64,000 nucleotides of DNA from Methanococcoides methylutens MM1 (GTDB lineage: Archaea; Halobacteriota; Methanosarcinia; Methanosarcinales; Methanosarcinaceae): NCBI RefSeq assembly GCF_000970325.1, contig NZ_CP009518.1, positions 248,001-312,000 on the forward strand, read 5' to 3'. The translations under genes and the position numbers were made by a program. The notes under the pieces were generated by a model. It had not been told where the DNA came from and did no database searches. It saw only the letters and a program-made list of their open reading frames with translations. Of the stretch, positions 36,710 to 46,528 are shown piece by piece (position 1 is the first letter of the stretch; each line of letters starts with the position of its first letter).

Positions 36710-37068
36710 TCTTCCTCATCACTTTTGCACAGGATACAGTACTCTGCACCGGGTACGTTCTTGTACAACCATCCGGAACGCTGTACGAACTTACACACAT
36801 TGCACATCCCTTCGGTCAGGACCTTGTCAGAAGAATTGTTCACGAGCTGGGTGGCAAATCTTTTGATCTCTTCGATGGTATCTTCTGAAAATCCAACTTC
36901 CGCTCCCCGTTTTGCACTAACATACTGCGATACGGCTGCTCTTGAAAGTCCTAATATGTCTGCAACCTGCTGTTGTGTGCATCCGTGGTCGGTCATCATA
37001 GAACGTGCCAGTTCTGCACGTATGGCAGGTAATACTTTCTGTACCATTATCTCGCAGGTAGGTTTCAT
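36706..37068 (-). CDS. Small XRE-like regulator with C-terminal cysteine pairs
   Basis: 120 residues. Residues about 28-55 form a helix-turn-helix (CTQQQVADILGLSRAAVSQY). The C-terminal 35 residues hold CNVC and CILC pairs that could bind zinc or an Fe-S cluster. The gene overlaps nreA by four bases, so the two are probably translated together, and it may control its own operon in response to redox or DNA damage (inference). A relationship to thiamine-type ThiR regulators is not seen; it is the short HTH-plus-cysteines form common in methanogens. Confidence 0.82.
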   Translation of the reverse strand: MKPTCEIMVQKVLPAIRAELARSMMTDHGCTQQQVADILGLSRAAVSQYVSAKRGAEVGFSEDTIEEIKRFATQLVNNSSDKVLTEGMCNVCKFVQRSGWLYKNVPGAEYCILCKSDEED

Positions 37069-37160
37069 TATTTAGTTTCCTTTTTTCGTCCTATATGTTT
37101 TTTTCGTCGGCAAATTGGGGCCGGTATCATTCTAACCTGTCGAAGAATGCTTCCAAAATC

Positions 37161-37197
37161 AAAAAAAGGAACATGGCGATCTTACAAGGCCATGTTC
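37161..37197 (-). terminator. Hairpin plus T-run downstream of the eIF1 gene
   Basis: On the reverse strand GAACATGGC pairs with GCCATGTTC around an 11-base loop, and a run of seven T follows after CC. It lies about 50 bases after the stop of the SUI1 gene and before the regulator gene. Confidence 0.75.
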
Positions 37198-37248
37198 TGT
37201 ATTCGAAAAGTTAAATGAGTTGGTGATGCACAAAGTGCATAACATTGA

Positions 37249-37557
37249 TCAGTCTTTGATCTGTTCCGGAGAGAAACCTTTCTGGACGAGTACTGCTTTC
37301 ATGCGCCCGAGGTGGTTGCCCTGCAGTTCAACGGAACTTCCCTTTACAGTTCCGCCGCACGCGAACTTTGATTTAAGGTACGTGGATAGCTCATGAAGGT
37401 CGATCTCATTCGCATCGAATCCTTCCACAACTGTAACTTCTTTACCGTATCTTCGTCTGTTCACTTTCACTGTTATTCGCTGTTGCTCTTTTGCCACTTC
37501 TTCGCAGATACATAGCTCTGATGGCAAACCGCAAACCGGGCACATTTCTGAACTCAT
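37249..37557 (-). CDS. Translation initiation factor 1 (SUI1/eIF1)
   Basis: 102 residues. It helps select the start codon on the small ribosomal subunit. An N-terminal zinc-ribbon-like [13 protein letters not shown] precedes the SUI1 domain, with [14 protein letters not shown] and the conserved [17 protein letters not shown] block near residues 64-80. The length is typical for archaeal aIF1. A terminator-like hairpin follows. Confidence 0.93.
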   Translation of the reverse strand: MSSEMCPVCGLPSELCICEEVAKEQQRITVKVNRRRYGKEVTVVEGFDANEIDLHELSTYLKSKFACGGTVKGSSVELQGNHLGRMKAVLVQKGFSPEQIKD

Positions 37558-37626
37558 CTTCTGGTATTTCCTCCGATTATTTACTCACCTGTATAACTAT
37601 TTATATAAATTATAAACAGATATTAT

Positions 37627-37992
37627 ATGTTACTCACAATGTTATTAAAATCTAATGGTGATGTCATTGCATCGGATATTGAATATGCCAAAAGCATGTT
37701 CAGCCAGGCAAAAGGCCTGATGTTCAGAAGCTCTGTTCCGGATAGCTATGCTATGATATTTGTGCTATCTTCGCCAAAGAAGATCTCCCTGCATATGCTC
37801 TTTGTTCCTTTCCCTCTGGACGTCCTATTCCTTAATGAAGAGAAACGAATTGTGAGTACAACGTATCTTCGTCCATGGATCGGCATGGGTGACTCCGGTG
37901 AAAAGGTGAAGTATATAATTGAACTCCCTGCTGGAGTAATCTCCCGTTCAGACCTTTCGGTGGGTGATCATGTGATGTTCGATGAATCCTGA
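37627..37992 (+). CDS. DUF192 family protein
   Basis: 121 residues of the DUF192 family (small beta-rich proteins, function unknown), recognised by AKGLMFRSSVPD near residue 30, MLFVPFPLDVLFLN near 58 and the closing YIIELPAGVISRSDLSVGD. A TATA-like TTATATAAAT at 37601-37610 lies only about 20-25 bases before the ATG, so the mRNA may be leaderless from 37627; a second ATG four codons in is possible. No export signal is seen, unlike many bacterial members. Confidence 0.83.
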   Translation: MLLTMLLKSNGDVIASDIEYAKSMFSQAKGLMFRSSVPDSYAMIFVLSSPKKISLHMLFVPFPLDVLFLNEEKRIVSTTYLRPWIGMGDSGEKVKYIIELPAGVISRSDLSVGDHVMFDES

Positions 37993-38076
37993 ATCTTCTC
38001 TCACCGTTGGAAATCTTTATCTAATCTATGGTTTATTTAAGGCTAAATCATACTCCTTATATTATGAGGCGCACAA

Positions 38077-40224
38077 ATGTTACCGGAAAATGACCTGAAG
38101 ATCATAACAGAAGAGATGGGCAGAGAACCAAACCTTGTTGAACAGGGATGCTTTTTGAACCTGTGGAGTGAACATTGCTCCTATCGTTCCAGTGCTCCTT
38201 TGCTGAAGACATTTACCACTGTTGGCGACCGTGTGATCATCGGTCCCGGTGATGATGCTGCTATCATCCGCTTCGGTGATGGCTGGGTACTTGCCATCGG
38301 TATGGAGAGCCACAACCATCCTTCCTATGTGGACCCCTACAACGGCTCCGCAACAGGTGTGGGAGGTATCGTGCGTGATATCATCTCCATGGGCGCAAGA
38401 CCAATTGCACTGATGGATCCTCTCTATTTCGGTCCTCTGGACACCCCGAAGAACCTCTACCTCTTTGAGCACATCGTTGAAGGTATTGCAGGATACGGAA
38501 ACTGTATTGGAGTTCCTGTTGTCAGGGGAGAGGCTTACTTTGACGAGACCTACAGCGGAAATCCTCTTGTCAATGTTGTTTGCGTGGGCCTTGCCCGCGA
38601 GGAGAATATCGTGACCGCCTGTGCACAGAAAGCAGGCAACAAACTGGTACTTGTGGGTTCCACTACCGGCCGTGACGGTCTTGGTGGTGCATCATTCGCT
38701 TCCCGTGACCTTTCTGAGGAAGCAGAAGCAGAGGACCGCCCAAGCATCCAGATCGGCGACCCTTTCACAGAAAAGCTCCTCATTGAGGCAACCCTCGAGG
38801 CAATCGATACCGGGCATGTACTTTCATGCAGGGATCTTGGTGCAGCAGGTCTTGCAGGTGCAAGTTCCGAAATGGCATCAAAAGGAAATCTTGGAATGCG
38901 CCTGATGGCTGACAAGGTAATTCTTCGTGAATCCGGAATGACCCCTTATGAGATCATGATCTCTGAGTCCCAGGAACGTATCCTCTTTGAGGTCTCACCT
39001 GAGAACGTAGATGAGCTCCTTGCTATAGCAGAGAAGTACGACCTCAATGCCAGCATGATCGGTGAGCTCACAGAGCGTCTCTATTACACCGTTGAGTTCG
39101 AGGGAGAGGTCGTTGCAGATATGCCTGTCAAATTACTTACAGAAGGTGCACCTACCTTTGAGCGTCCTTCAACAGCTCCTGCAGAGCGTGACATTGGTGA
39201 CAAACCAGAGCTACCAACTGACCTGAAGCAAGCAGTAATTGACATTCTTTCATCTCATAACATTGCATCAAAGGAATGGATCTACAGGCAGTACGACCAT
39301 GAGGTCCAGGTCCGTACCGTGGACAAGCCCGGATCAGACGCAGGCGTCCTTCGCATTGCAGACGGCAAGGGTCTTGCACTGTCCTGTGGTTGCAACCCGG
39401 GACACACCCTTCTTGACCCTTACGAGGGCGGAAAGGGAACTCTCATTGAGAACAGCATGAACCTCGCTGTAAAGGGCGCAGAAGGTATAGCCCTCGTGGA
39501 CTGTCTCAACTTCGGTAACCCTGAGAAACCTGACATCTACTGGCAGTTCAAGCATGCCATTCTCGGTCTCGGTGACGCTGCAAGGGATCTTTCCATTCCT
39601 GTTGTCGGAGGTAATGTTTCCCTCTACAATGAGAGTGGCGAATACGGCACAGCCATCGTCCCGACACCATCCATCGGCCTTATCGGAATTACCGGTGACC
39701 TCGAGACAGTACCGGCATCCTTCTTTGAAGGTGAAGGCAACTCCGTCATCCTTGTTGGAGAGACCTTTGATGAAATGGGCGGTTCCGAATACTACAACAT
39801 AAAAGGACTCAGGAACAACGGCAATGTACCAAAGGTACGTGAGAATGCTCCAAAGACCGTTGAGACCTTGATCAGCATTATCAGGGAAGGTAAAATAGAG
39901 GCAGCACATGACGTCTCAGCAGGTGGACTTGCAACAGCTCTTGCTGAAATGTGCAAAGAGACCGGTGCAAGCATAGATCTTTCAGGAGTAAGTGAAGACC
40001 TAAGGGCAGACGACCTCCTGTTCTCAGAATCCCATGCAAGGGCTATCCTTGTGACCTCTGAGAAGGATAAGGTCCTTGAGATGCTCGGTGACATCCCATG
40101 CACCGTGATCGGTACTGTTGGCGGAGATGACCTGAACATCAAAGGCAATGGCTTTGATCTTTCCTTTACTCTCGATGAGATCGCAGAAGCAAGAGCAAGT
40201 CTTACAAAACTGATGATGGAATAA
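38077..40224 (+). CDS. purL: FGAM synthase subunit PurL
   Basis: 715 residues, the small type of phosphoribosylformylglycinamidine synthase that works with separate PurQ and PurS. It converts FGAR to FGAM with ATP and ammonia. Family blocks are [15 protein letters not shown] near residue 28, [13 protein letters not shown] near 58, [22 protein letters not shown] near 76-97 (substrate and ATP sites), and the second-half [14 protein letters not shown] near 611. No glutaminase domain is fused, as usual for archaea. purQ and purS are not next to it. Confidence 0.96.
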   Translation: MLPENDLKIITEEMGREPNLVEQGCFLNLWSEHCSYRSSAPLLKTFTTVGDRVIIGPGDDAAIIRFGDGWVLAIGMESHNHPSYVDPYNGSATGVGGIVRDIISMGARPIALMDPLYFGPLDTPKNLYLFEHIVEGIAGYGNCIGVPVVRGEAYFDETYSGNPLVNVVCVGLAREENIVTACAQKAGNKLVLVGSTTGRDGLGGASFASRDLSEEAEAEDRPSIQIGDPFTEKLLIEATLEAIDTGHVLSCRDLGAAGLAGASSEMASKGNLGMRLMADKVILRESGMTPYEIMISESQERILFEVSPENVDELLAIAEKYDLNASMIGELTERLYYTVEFEGEVVADMPVKLLTEGAPTFERPSTAPAERDIGDKPELPTDLKQAVIDILSSHNIASKEWIYRQYDHEVQVRTVDKPGSDAGVLRIADGKGLALSCGCNPGHTLLDPYEGGKGTLIENSMNLAVKGAEGIALVDCLNFGNPEKPDIYWQFKHAILGLGDAARDLSIPVVGGNVSLYNESGEYGTAIVPTPSIGLIGITGDLETVPASFFEGEGNSVILVGETFDEMGGSEYYNIKGLRNNGNVPKVRENAPKTVETLISIIREGKIEAAHDVSAGGLATALAEMCKETGASIDLSGVSEDLRADDLLFSESHARAILVTSEKDKVLEMLGDIPCTVIGTVGGDDLNIKGNGFDLSFTLDEIAEARASLTKLMME

Positions 40225-40334
40225 TTTCCATTATCGTCTTTCTTTTCTTTTTCTTCTCTTCCCGACCAATATACAGGAAGGGCGTGGGAAAATAATTCCC
40301 ACATTTCGTTTTTAGTATGGTGTATAAAAAAAGA

Positions 40335-41513
40335 TCATGCGAGCATTGTTATCTGCTCGACACCTTCAACAAGTGAGTCAACTTCCTCTTCTGTATTGTA
40401 GAGGGCAAAGGATGCTCGCACAGTTCCCTCAACTCCCAGCATTTCCACGGACGGCATAGCACAGTGGTATCCGCTTCGGACGCAGATCTTCCTGGTCTCG
40501 TCCAGTATCATGGCAACATCATGCGGGTTCATGCCTTCCACATTGAACGGAACAACACCTGCCCTGTCCTCAGGTCCGTAGACCTCCACGCCTTCTATCT
40601 CTGCAAGACATTTAGCAGCATATGAAGCCAGGTCTTTCTCATGTTTCTCTATGTCTTCCACACCGATCTCCTGAACGTACTCAACAGCCCTGCCAAGTCC
40701 GATGACTCCCGGGATGTTCGGAGTGCCGGCCTCGAACTTTGATGGGGAAGGTTCCAGCTCATAACTTTCTGTGGTAACAGCATGGACAGTCCCGCCGCCA
40801 ACGTAGGTGGGTTCCAGGACATCAGGGTCTTTGATGCAGAGGATTCCTGTTCCCTGTGGTCCCAGCATTCCCTTGTGTCCGGGTGTGGCAAAGAAGTCGC
40901 ATCCGATCTTATTTACGTCAACGGCCATGTGGCCCGCAGACTGTGAGCCGTCTACAAGGACCATTGCCCCGCTCTTCTGTGCGATATGTGTTATCTTTTC
41001 AACATCCCTTATGGACCCGAAGACATTGGATACGTGGTTGACTGAGACGAGTTTTGTCCTTTCGGTAATTGCAGCATCCACATCTTTCGGGTCGATGCAT
41101 CCTTCACTATCCGATCCTACAATGGTGACATCAACGCCTTTTTCCCTTAACCTCATCCATGGGAGCAGGTTCGAGTGATGCTCTACAAGGGTTGTGATCA
41201 CGTGGTCTCCTGCTTCCCAGTTGAGTCCAAGTGCGACCATATTGATGCTTTCACTCGCATTCTTGGTAAGGACTGTGTTCTCTGGTGCAGTGTTCAGGAA
41301 ATCTGCGATCCTGTCCCTTGCATCCTCATAATTATCAGTGGTCTGTCGGGCGAGCCTGTGAGCTCCTCGACCATGATTTGCTGCGTATTTGAGGAAGTAA
41401 TCGTTCATGGCATTGACTGCCGGGACAGGCGTTTGTGTTGTAGCGCCATTGTCCAGATAGATCACTTCATCAAGGACGGGAAAATCTTTGCGTACGGAAT
41501 GAATGTTAAACAT
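40335..41513 (-). CDS. SufS-like cysteine desulfurase
   Basis: 392 residues, a class V PLP enzyme that releases sulfur from cysteine as a protein persulfide. The PLP lysine is in ATPGHKGMLGPQGTG near residue 225, the PLP-binding HHSNLLPW block near 120, and the catalytic cysteine in CVRSGYHCAMP near 350. It resembles group II (SufS/CsdA) enzymes. A 51-residue gene follows upstream on the same strand, and the divergent ycaO-tfuA pair lies beyond it. It could supply sulfur for Fe-S clusters or for thioamide formation; the second is only suggested by position. Confidence 0.88.
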   Translation of the reverse strand: MFNIHSVRKDFPVLDEVIYLDNGATTQTPVPAVNAMNDYFLKYAANHGRGAHRLARQTTDNYEDARDRIADFLNTAPENTVLTKNASESINMVALGLNWEAGDHVITTLVEHHSNLLPWMRLREKGVDVTIVGSDSEGCIDPKDVDAAITERTKLVSVNHVSNVFGSIRDVEKITHIAQKSGAMVLVDGSQSAGHMAVDVNKIGCDFFATPGHKGMLGPQGTGILCIKDPDVLEPTYVGGGTVHAVTTESYELEPSPSKFEAGTPNIPGVIGLGRAVEYVQEIGVEDIEKHEKDLASYAAKCLAEIEGVEVYGPEDRAGVVPFNVEGMNPHDVAMILDETRKICVRSGYHCAMPSVEMLGVEGTVRASFALYNTEEEVDSLVEGVEQITMLA

Positions 41514-41556
41514 AACCTTCCTTACGCAAGATATCTAAAAATATGTTTTGCAGGCG

Positions 41557-41712
41557 TTATTTCGCCAGCATTCCACCGAGCATGAACTTGTAAAGTTCCA
41601 TCTCCTCAGTGTCCAGTTTTTCAGTAGTTTGCCCACTTACGACTGAATGGTATGTCCCGTCTTCTTCACGCCTTCTGTATTTATCACTTATTTTCGTGAT
41701 ATTTCTCATCAT
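41557..41712 (-). CDS. Small uncharacterised protein, 51 residues
   Basis: A short gene of 51 codons (starts MMRNITKISDKYRRRE, ends LYKFMLGGMLAK) that simple ORF lists miss. The ATG at 41712 has a near-perfect AGGAGG ribosome site five bases upstream, stronger than most genes here. The codons look typical of the genome. It is charged, with no cysteines, signal peptide or membrane segment. It lies 43 bases before the cysteine desulfurase gene, and the two are probably co-transcribed. I do not recognise the family, and no function can be assigned. Confidence 0.68.
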   Translation of the reverse strand: MMRNITKISDKYRRREEDGTYHSVVSGQTTEKLDTEEMELYKFMLGGMLAK

Positions 41713-41869
41713 CTGTTTCCTCCTGTCTCTTCAATTTGATTTCGTAAAAACTAAGCCTCCGTAGATAGCTTAAACACTTTCTTATGTGTTTATCTTATAT
41801 AAATTTTTTGTATAAATTAGTCTGGATTTTGTCGTAAGGGTTATAAGTTGCAAAGGACTTCCGATAAAC

Positions 41870-43150
41870 ATGTCCCATATCCAAATCGATCGATCATTAC
41901 AGTATATGGATGGTACGCAGAGGGTTTTTGATGAGGAAACAACCCTTGGTAACACAAAACCACATCTGGAAGAGATCGGTGTCACAAGGATCGCCAGTAT
42001 CACCGACCTGGACCGTATAGGGATCCCGGTATTCTCTGCCATAAGGCCGACAGCTGCCGAAGGTGCTATTTCTATCTATTCAGGTAAAGGATCTACTGAA
42101 AGCCAGGCAAGGATCTCTTCCATGATGGAGAGCTTTGAAAGATGCCTTGCAGAGCGTATTGGTGTTAATGCTGATATCGTTGAGGATGTGGCCGCAGAAG
42201 AGTTCATCGAATCTGTTGAAAATGCCTCAGATGGTCATGAACTTGTAGATCCCAACAAACTCCTTCTGGCTGAACCTTTACCACCTGAGAGCCTGGTCGA
42301 GTGGACCCAGGGGTGGGACCTTTTGCTCGAGAAGGAGGTCTATGTGCCTTCGAACGCGGTATATCACCCTTATGATTCTCCCGGAATGTCTGCAAGACTT
42401 TTCAGGAGCAATACCAACGGCCTTGCATCAGGGAATGTTATAGAGGAAGCAATATTGCACGGTTTGCTCGAAGTAATTGAGCGTGATGCACTGAGCATTG
42501 CAGAGTTCAACAGGAACCCCGGTAAGCAGATCATCCTCTCCGAAAATGACGGCGTAAATTATGAGCTAATGCAGAAATTTGAATCCAATGGTGTACAGCT
42601 CAAACTTTGGCTGCTTCCTCATGATACCGGCATAACATCTGTTGTGGCCGCAACGGATGATCTTGATCTTAAAGATGCGGCTTTGCTTGTGATGGGTGCA
42701 GGTTCCCACCTGAATCCTGAGATCGCAATAAGAAGGGCTATCACCGAAGCAGCCCAGTCGAGGGTTGTGCAGATACATGGTGCCCGTGAGGATACTGACA
42801 GGGAGAGCTTCGTCAGGCAGATCGGTTATGAACGCATGAAGAGGATGAACCGTTTCTGGTATGAAGATTCTGAGAGCGTTACTACCGGGGAGTTGAATGA
42901 TATCTCAAGTGCAACTCCTGCAGAGAACATCGATGTTGTTCTGGATGAACTGCGCAAGATCACGGACAGTGCTATTGTGGTTGACCTTTCCCGTAAGAAC
43001 GTAGGCGTTCCGGTGGTAAGGGTCATAATCCCGGGATTCGAGCAGTATACCCTCGACCGTGAACGTGTAGGCCATCGTGTGAGAAAAGGACGTAAACCAT
43101 CCCCATCTTCAGAGAAACCCTGGAAGAGAAGGTTCGGCAAACGAAAGTGA
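41870..43150 (+). CDS. ycaO: YcaO-family protein for methyl-CoM reductase thioglycine
   Basis: 426 residues of the YcaO superfamily, ATP-using enzymes that activate a peptide-backbone amide. The ATP/Mg blocks are SSMMESFERCLAERIG near residue 84 and HGLLEVIERDALSIAEFN near residue 197. The C-terminus is basic with prolines (KPSPSSEKPWKRR), as in the methanogen group. In methanogens this protein, with TfuA, is needed to convert an McrA glycine to thioglycine (established for Methanosarcina). The tfuA gene starts four bases downstream, which supports the assignment. The sulfur donor is not known from this sequence. Confidence 0.92.
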   Translation: MSHIQIDRSLQYMDGTQRVFDEETTLGNTKPHLEEIGVTRIASITDLDRIGIPVFSAIRPTAAEGAISIYSGKGSTESQARISSMMESFERCLAERIGVNADIVEDVAAEEFIESVENASDGHELVDPNKLLLAEPLPPESLVEWTQGWDLLLEKEVYVPSNAVYHPYDSPGMSARLFRSNTNGLASGNVIEEAILHGLLEVIERDALSIAEFNRNPGKQIILSENDGVNYELMQKFESNGVQLKLWLLPHDTGITSVVAATDDLDLKDAALLVMGAGSHLNPEIAIRRAITEAAQSRVVQIHGAREDTDRESFVRQIGYERMKRMNRFWYEDSESVTTGELNDISSATPAENIDVVLDELRKITDSAIVVDLSRKNVGVPVVRVIIPGFEQYTLDRERVGHRVRKGRKPSPSSEKPWKRRFGKRK

Positions 43151-43154
43151 TCCT

Positions 43155-43805
43155 ATGAGAGCGGTTGTCTTCGCAGGTACCAGCATCAGCCACGAGGATG
43201 CAAAAGAGATCCTCGATACAACTTACCTGCCACCTGTGGCAAGGGGTGATGTTGATAAGGTCGCCGGTCAGGGCTATGATGTGATCGGTATCATCGATGG
43301 TGTTTTCTTTGACAGGGCTGCAGTGGCTCACAAGGAGATCATCCGTGCAATTAAAAAAGGCATCAAGGTCGTTGGAGGGTGCAGCATGGGTGCATTGCGC
43401 GCGTCAGAACTTGATGTTCATGGAATGGTCGGTGTGGGTACAGTCTATGGCTGGTACCGGGACGGTGTAATTGAATCCGATGACGAGGTCGCAGTGACAA
43501 CCAACCCCGAGACCTTTGAACAGGTCTCACTGCCGCTTGTTAATATCAGGGAGACCTTCAGGAAGGCAGTTGAGCAGGGTCTGATCGATAATGAGACCTG
43601 CAAAGGGCTGATCGCGATAACAAAGAGGATCCATTACCCTCAGAGAAGTTATCTTGGTATTATAAAAAAGGCAGTTGAAGAAGGACTGCTGGAAGATGCA
43701 GAACCCCTGCTGGGCTACTGCAGGAACAATGCATCGGATGTAAAAAGGGAAGATGCAATTCTTGTTCTGAAGAAAGTCAAAGAGATCCTGGACGCAGGGG
43801 AATGA
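43155..43805 (+). CDS. tfuA: TfuA-related thioamidation protein
   Basis: 216 residues of the TfuA-like family. Recognisable blocks are VVFAGTSISHEDAKEIL at the N-terminus, YLPPVARGDVDKV near 27-39, IIDGVFFDRAAVAHKEI near 53, and GCSMGALRASELD near 75-87. It is the partner of YcaO in McrA glycine thioamidation and may deliver sulfur. It sits in a two-gene operon with ycaO, with four bases between them. Confidence 0.92.
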   Translation: MRAVVFAGTSISHEDAKEILDTTYLPPVARGDVDKVAGQGYDVIGIIDGVFFDRAAVAHKEIIRAIKKGIKVVGGCSMGALRASELDVHGMVGVGTVYGWYRDGVIESDDEVAVTTNPETFEQVSLPLVNIRETFRKAVEQGLIDNETCKGLIAITKRIHYPQRSYLGIIKKAVEEGLLEDAEPLLGYCRNNASDVKREDAILVLKKVKEILDAGE

Positions 43806-43808
43806 TGT

Positions 43809-44258
43809 TCATTCCTCATGGGTTTCGTGATGGCTATGTTTGAGGTTGCAGCTGTCATGCTCGATCCTGCCACAAACTCCGAATGTAGGATGGCCCATAG
43901 AGTCGCAGATCGTGTTGATCGCCTTTTTTGATACATAAGCCTCAAACCTTGCAACCTCTGCACATGATTCTTCTGCAGTGAGGCCGTAATGGTTCAGCAT
44001 CAGGCTCAGGATCCTATGCCTTCTCAAAAGGAAGTGTGCATATTCCTCTCCTTTTTCCGTAAGGCTGAAACCCCTGTATGGCACATGGTTCACATATCCG
44101 GATGAAGCAAGCTCATTAATAGCCTTGGTTATGGTAGAGGGGTCCACTCCCATGTGGGCGGAGATCTCAGTGGTGCGAACATTGTCACCCTTCTCAAAGA
44201 GATATTTTATGTATTCTATCTTCCTTGGTGACAGCTCCAGTCCTGTCATATTGTCCAT
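43809..44258 (-). CDS. DtxR/MntR-type metal-dependent regulator
   Basis: 149 residues. The N-terminal winged helix (VRTTEISAHMGVDPSTITKAINELASSGYV, two parts, residues 26-57) is followed by a short dimer domain with metal-type residues in ESCAEVARFEAYVS (about residues 97-110). It lacks the C-terminal SH3-like domain of full DtxR, and so is the MntR-like length. The tail is histidine-rich (HSHHETHEE) and could bind metal. It would repress metal uptake genes when manganese or iron is plentiful. The target is unknown. It is convergent with tfuA, three bases from its end. An internal ATG three codons on is an alternative start. Confidence 0.87.
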   Translation of the reverse strand: MDNMTGLELSPRKIEYIKYLFEKGDNVRTTEISAHMGVDPSTITKAINELASSGYVNHVPYRGFSLTEKGEEYAHFLLRRHRILSLMLNHYGLTAEESCAEVARFEAYVSKKAINTICDSMGHPTFGVCGRIEHDSCNLKHSHHETHEE

Positions 44259-44317
44259 AAGGAGGGTTACGCATGTATTTATTTAAAATTTGCGTCCTCC
44301 CCAAAAATGATTCCTTT

Positions 44318-45166
44318 TCATTTTCCTGTTGCATGCTTGTCAAGAAAATGATCGATGAGGGCTCGCGAGATGCTCTTCTTTTGCGGAAGCTTTGGGATAT
44401 CTTTCACGTGGAACCAGGCTGCATCTTCGATCTCTTCCGGATCGATGTCTATCTCGCCTTCTGCAAAGTTCGCTGTAAATCCTATCATGAGTGATGAGGG
44501 AAATGGCCATGGCTGGCTTGCGAAATAGGTGAGGTCCTTCACAGAAACGCCGACCTCTTCCCTGATCTCCCTGTGGGCAGCGTGCTCAATGGTCTCTCCG
44601 GCTTCCACAAAACCGGCCACAAGCCCGTATATGCCTTCCGGGAAGTTCCTGGACCTTGCCATAAGGAGGTGCTCGTCCCTTTCTATAAGCACAATAACAG
44701 CAGGGCTGATTCGGGGGTAGGCTATATGGGCACAATCATGGCATTGCATGCCCGTCTCTTTCGGGATATATTCTGTAGTTCCTCCGCAGATTCCGCAGTA
44801 TTGGTGAGTGCGGTAGAAATCAGCCATCTGGACTGCCCTTGAGGCAATTCCAAGCATTTCCTCATCGATCACACCATACAGCTCATGAAGGTCGAAGTAT
44901 TGCATATCTTCTTCACATAGCTCTTCTTCCATCTCAAAACAGTAGCATGGTGTGCCATTAATAGTTCCGATATAGATGACCTCAGTTCCATTAATGACCT
45001 TCTCCTCAGGACTGTATTCAAAATACTCTTCCGGCCGACTTGCAGAATCGATCAGGATCTTTCTCATGTGAACGGGAAAATAGAGTGCTTTTCCTTCCGT
45101 ATTGTTCTCGTTTCCGTGGAATTCCAGCTCCTCGCTGGCAAAAGAAGGTCTATACTGAGTGTTCAT
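44318..45166 (-). CDS. nudC: NudC-like NAD pyrophosphatase (Nudix)
   Basis: 282 residues from the ATG at 45166 (AAGTGATG site); a longer frame from 45232 lacks support. It has the NudC architecture: an N-terminal domain, a zinc ribbon (CGICGGTTEY ... CHDC), then the Nudix box GFVEAGETIEHAAHREIREEVG, written here as two pieces GFVEAGETIEHAAH and REIREEVG, near residues 180-201, and the following SQPWPFPSSLM that marks NADH pyrophosphatases. It hydrolyses NAD(H) to NMN(H) and AMP and may act on NAD-capped RNA. It follows the MgtC-like gene on the same strand. Confidence 0.9.
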   Translation of the reverse strand: MNTQYRPSFASEELEFHGNENNTEGKALYFPVHMRKILIDSASRPEEYFEYSPEEKVINGTEVIYIGTINGTPCYCFEMEEELCEEDMQYFDLHELYGVIDEEMLGIASRAVQMADFYRTHQYCGICGGTTEYIPKETGMQCHDCAHIAYPRISPAVIVLIERDEHLLMARSRNFPEGIYGLVAGFVEAGETIEHAAHREIREEVGVSVKDLTYFASQPWPFPSSLMIGFTANFAEGEIDIDPEEIEDAAWFHVKDIPKLPQKKSISRALIDHFLDKHATGK

Positions 45167-45235
45167 AACATCACTTCTTTGAGGTATCGTCCTTAAAGGA
45201 GTTAACGCCTGTAATACATGGTCTGCAGACAAAAT

Positions 45236-46528
45236 TTAAAATAAGGAAGTGCCTGCGTAAAGGCTCCACAGGTACAGGGCTGCAATTCCTATAGCAGCTA
45301 TCAGTATGAGTGTATTCCTTGAGCGGCAATATAGCTCCTTTGATCCGGATATTCTTATGAGTACCAGTTTGTTAAGCGTACTGATGATCCCTGCAGCCAC
45401 TGCTGTCTGTGCAGCTACCGTATACGACACGTTCCCTGAGAATGCAAGGGCTGCTACTGAGGCGGTGACGGCTGAACTGCTTACCAGTCCTCCAAGGGCG
45501 GATGCGTAGACACCGGCATCACCAAGGAATTCGCTTGAAATGCTTGTGACCACAAGCAGGATGGTAAAGATCGCACCGAACCTGAATGCAGGCTTTAGTG
45601 CAAAAGGTGAACCGATCTCCAGTGGTTCGGTCATTATGTCGTTCTTTTTTCTTCGGATGATCACTATTCCGATCGTGATTATGAGCATTGCTAATTGTGG
45701 TGGTAACATCATCAGCATTGTGGATGCAGTGGGGTCAACTATCAGTGCGATCAGGGTGTTGCTGATTATCATGGAAATATTGGACATCAATACTCCGATG
45801 TACAATGCATCCATCAGGCTGGTCCTGTTCTTTGCCATTGTTGCAAGTGCAGCGGTGGTCGCCTCACTGCTTATGAACCCTCCGAAAAGGCCTGAATATG
45901 TAATTCCACCATCCGTTCCGAACTTCTTGAGGGATATGTAGCTGATAAAACCTATGAACATTACCAGGACCACAATTAGTATGGCAGATTTCAGGTTCAG
46001 TACTCCCAATACAGGCTCTTCCGGCATCAGCGGATAAAGGATAAAGGCGACAACAAGGAACTGAACCGCGTTGAGTATCTCCTCATCGGAGAGGTGCTGT
46101 GCGAAGGAGTGAAGTGGTTTTTTCTCGATCAACAGGAGTGTTATAAGCACAGCTATTATTATGGCAAAGAGGAATCTGCCTGTGGATACCAGTACGCCAA
46201 GCAGGTAGGTCGAGAACAAGGCAATGGAACTGGTCATTCCGAGCTTGCCGCTTGTTGTGTATATTCTGTAAACCAGTACAAAACAGGAAGCGGCTATCAG
46301 TGCCGTAGCGATCTGCAGTATGGCGATGTTTATCACCTCTGCAACATAGGCAGCGAGCATTCCGCTAAGACATACTATTGCAAAAGTGCGCACACCTGCG
46401 AAGACTTCCTGGTCCTTGCGGCGGTGTTCCCTTTCTATACCTATCAGTATTCCTATTAACAGGGACAGTATAGCTTTTGTAAGGAAGTCGTATAGTACAG
46501 GGTCCAGTCCGATGTCAAACGTAAGCAC
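45236..46528 (-). CDS. MgtC/SapB N-domain with DUF4010 membrane protein
   Basis: 430 residues with about 12-13 hydrophobic helices. The N-terminal part carries the MgtC signature LIGILIGIEREHRRKDQEVFAG near residues 19-40, split here as LIGILIGIEREHRR and KDQEVFAGVRTF. The C-terminal part is the DUF4010 domain, with GGITYSGLFGGFISSEATT near 205 and GGLVSSSAVTASVAAL near 350. It starts at a GTG with GAGGGG upstream. The family is membrane-bound with unknown transport activity; MgtC proteins are tied to magnesium stress. Confidence 0.85.
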   Translation of the reverse strand: MLTFDIGLDPVLYDFLTKAILSLLIGILIGIEREHRRKDQEVFAGVRTFAIVCLSGMLAAYVAEVINIAILQIATALIAASCFVLVYRIYTTSGKLGMTSSIALFSTYLLGVLVSTGRFLFAIIIAVLITLLLIEKKPLHSFAQHLSDEEILNAVQFLVVAFILYPLMPEEPVLGVLNLKSAILIVVLVMFIGFISYISLKKFGTDGGITYSGLFGGFISSEATTAALATMAKNRTSLMDALYIGVLMSNISMIISNTLIALIVDPTASTMLMMLPPQLAMLIITIGIVIIRRKKNDIMTEPLEIGSPFALKPAFRFGAIFTILLVVTSISSEFLGDAGVYASALGGLVSSSAVTASVAALAFSGNVSYTVAAQTAVAAGIISTLNKLVLIRISGSKELYCRSRNTLILIAAIGIAALYLWSLYAGTSLF

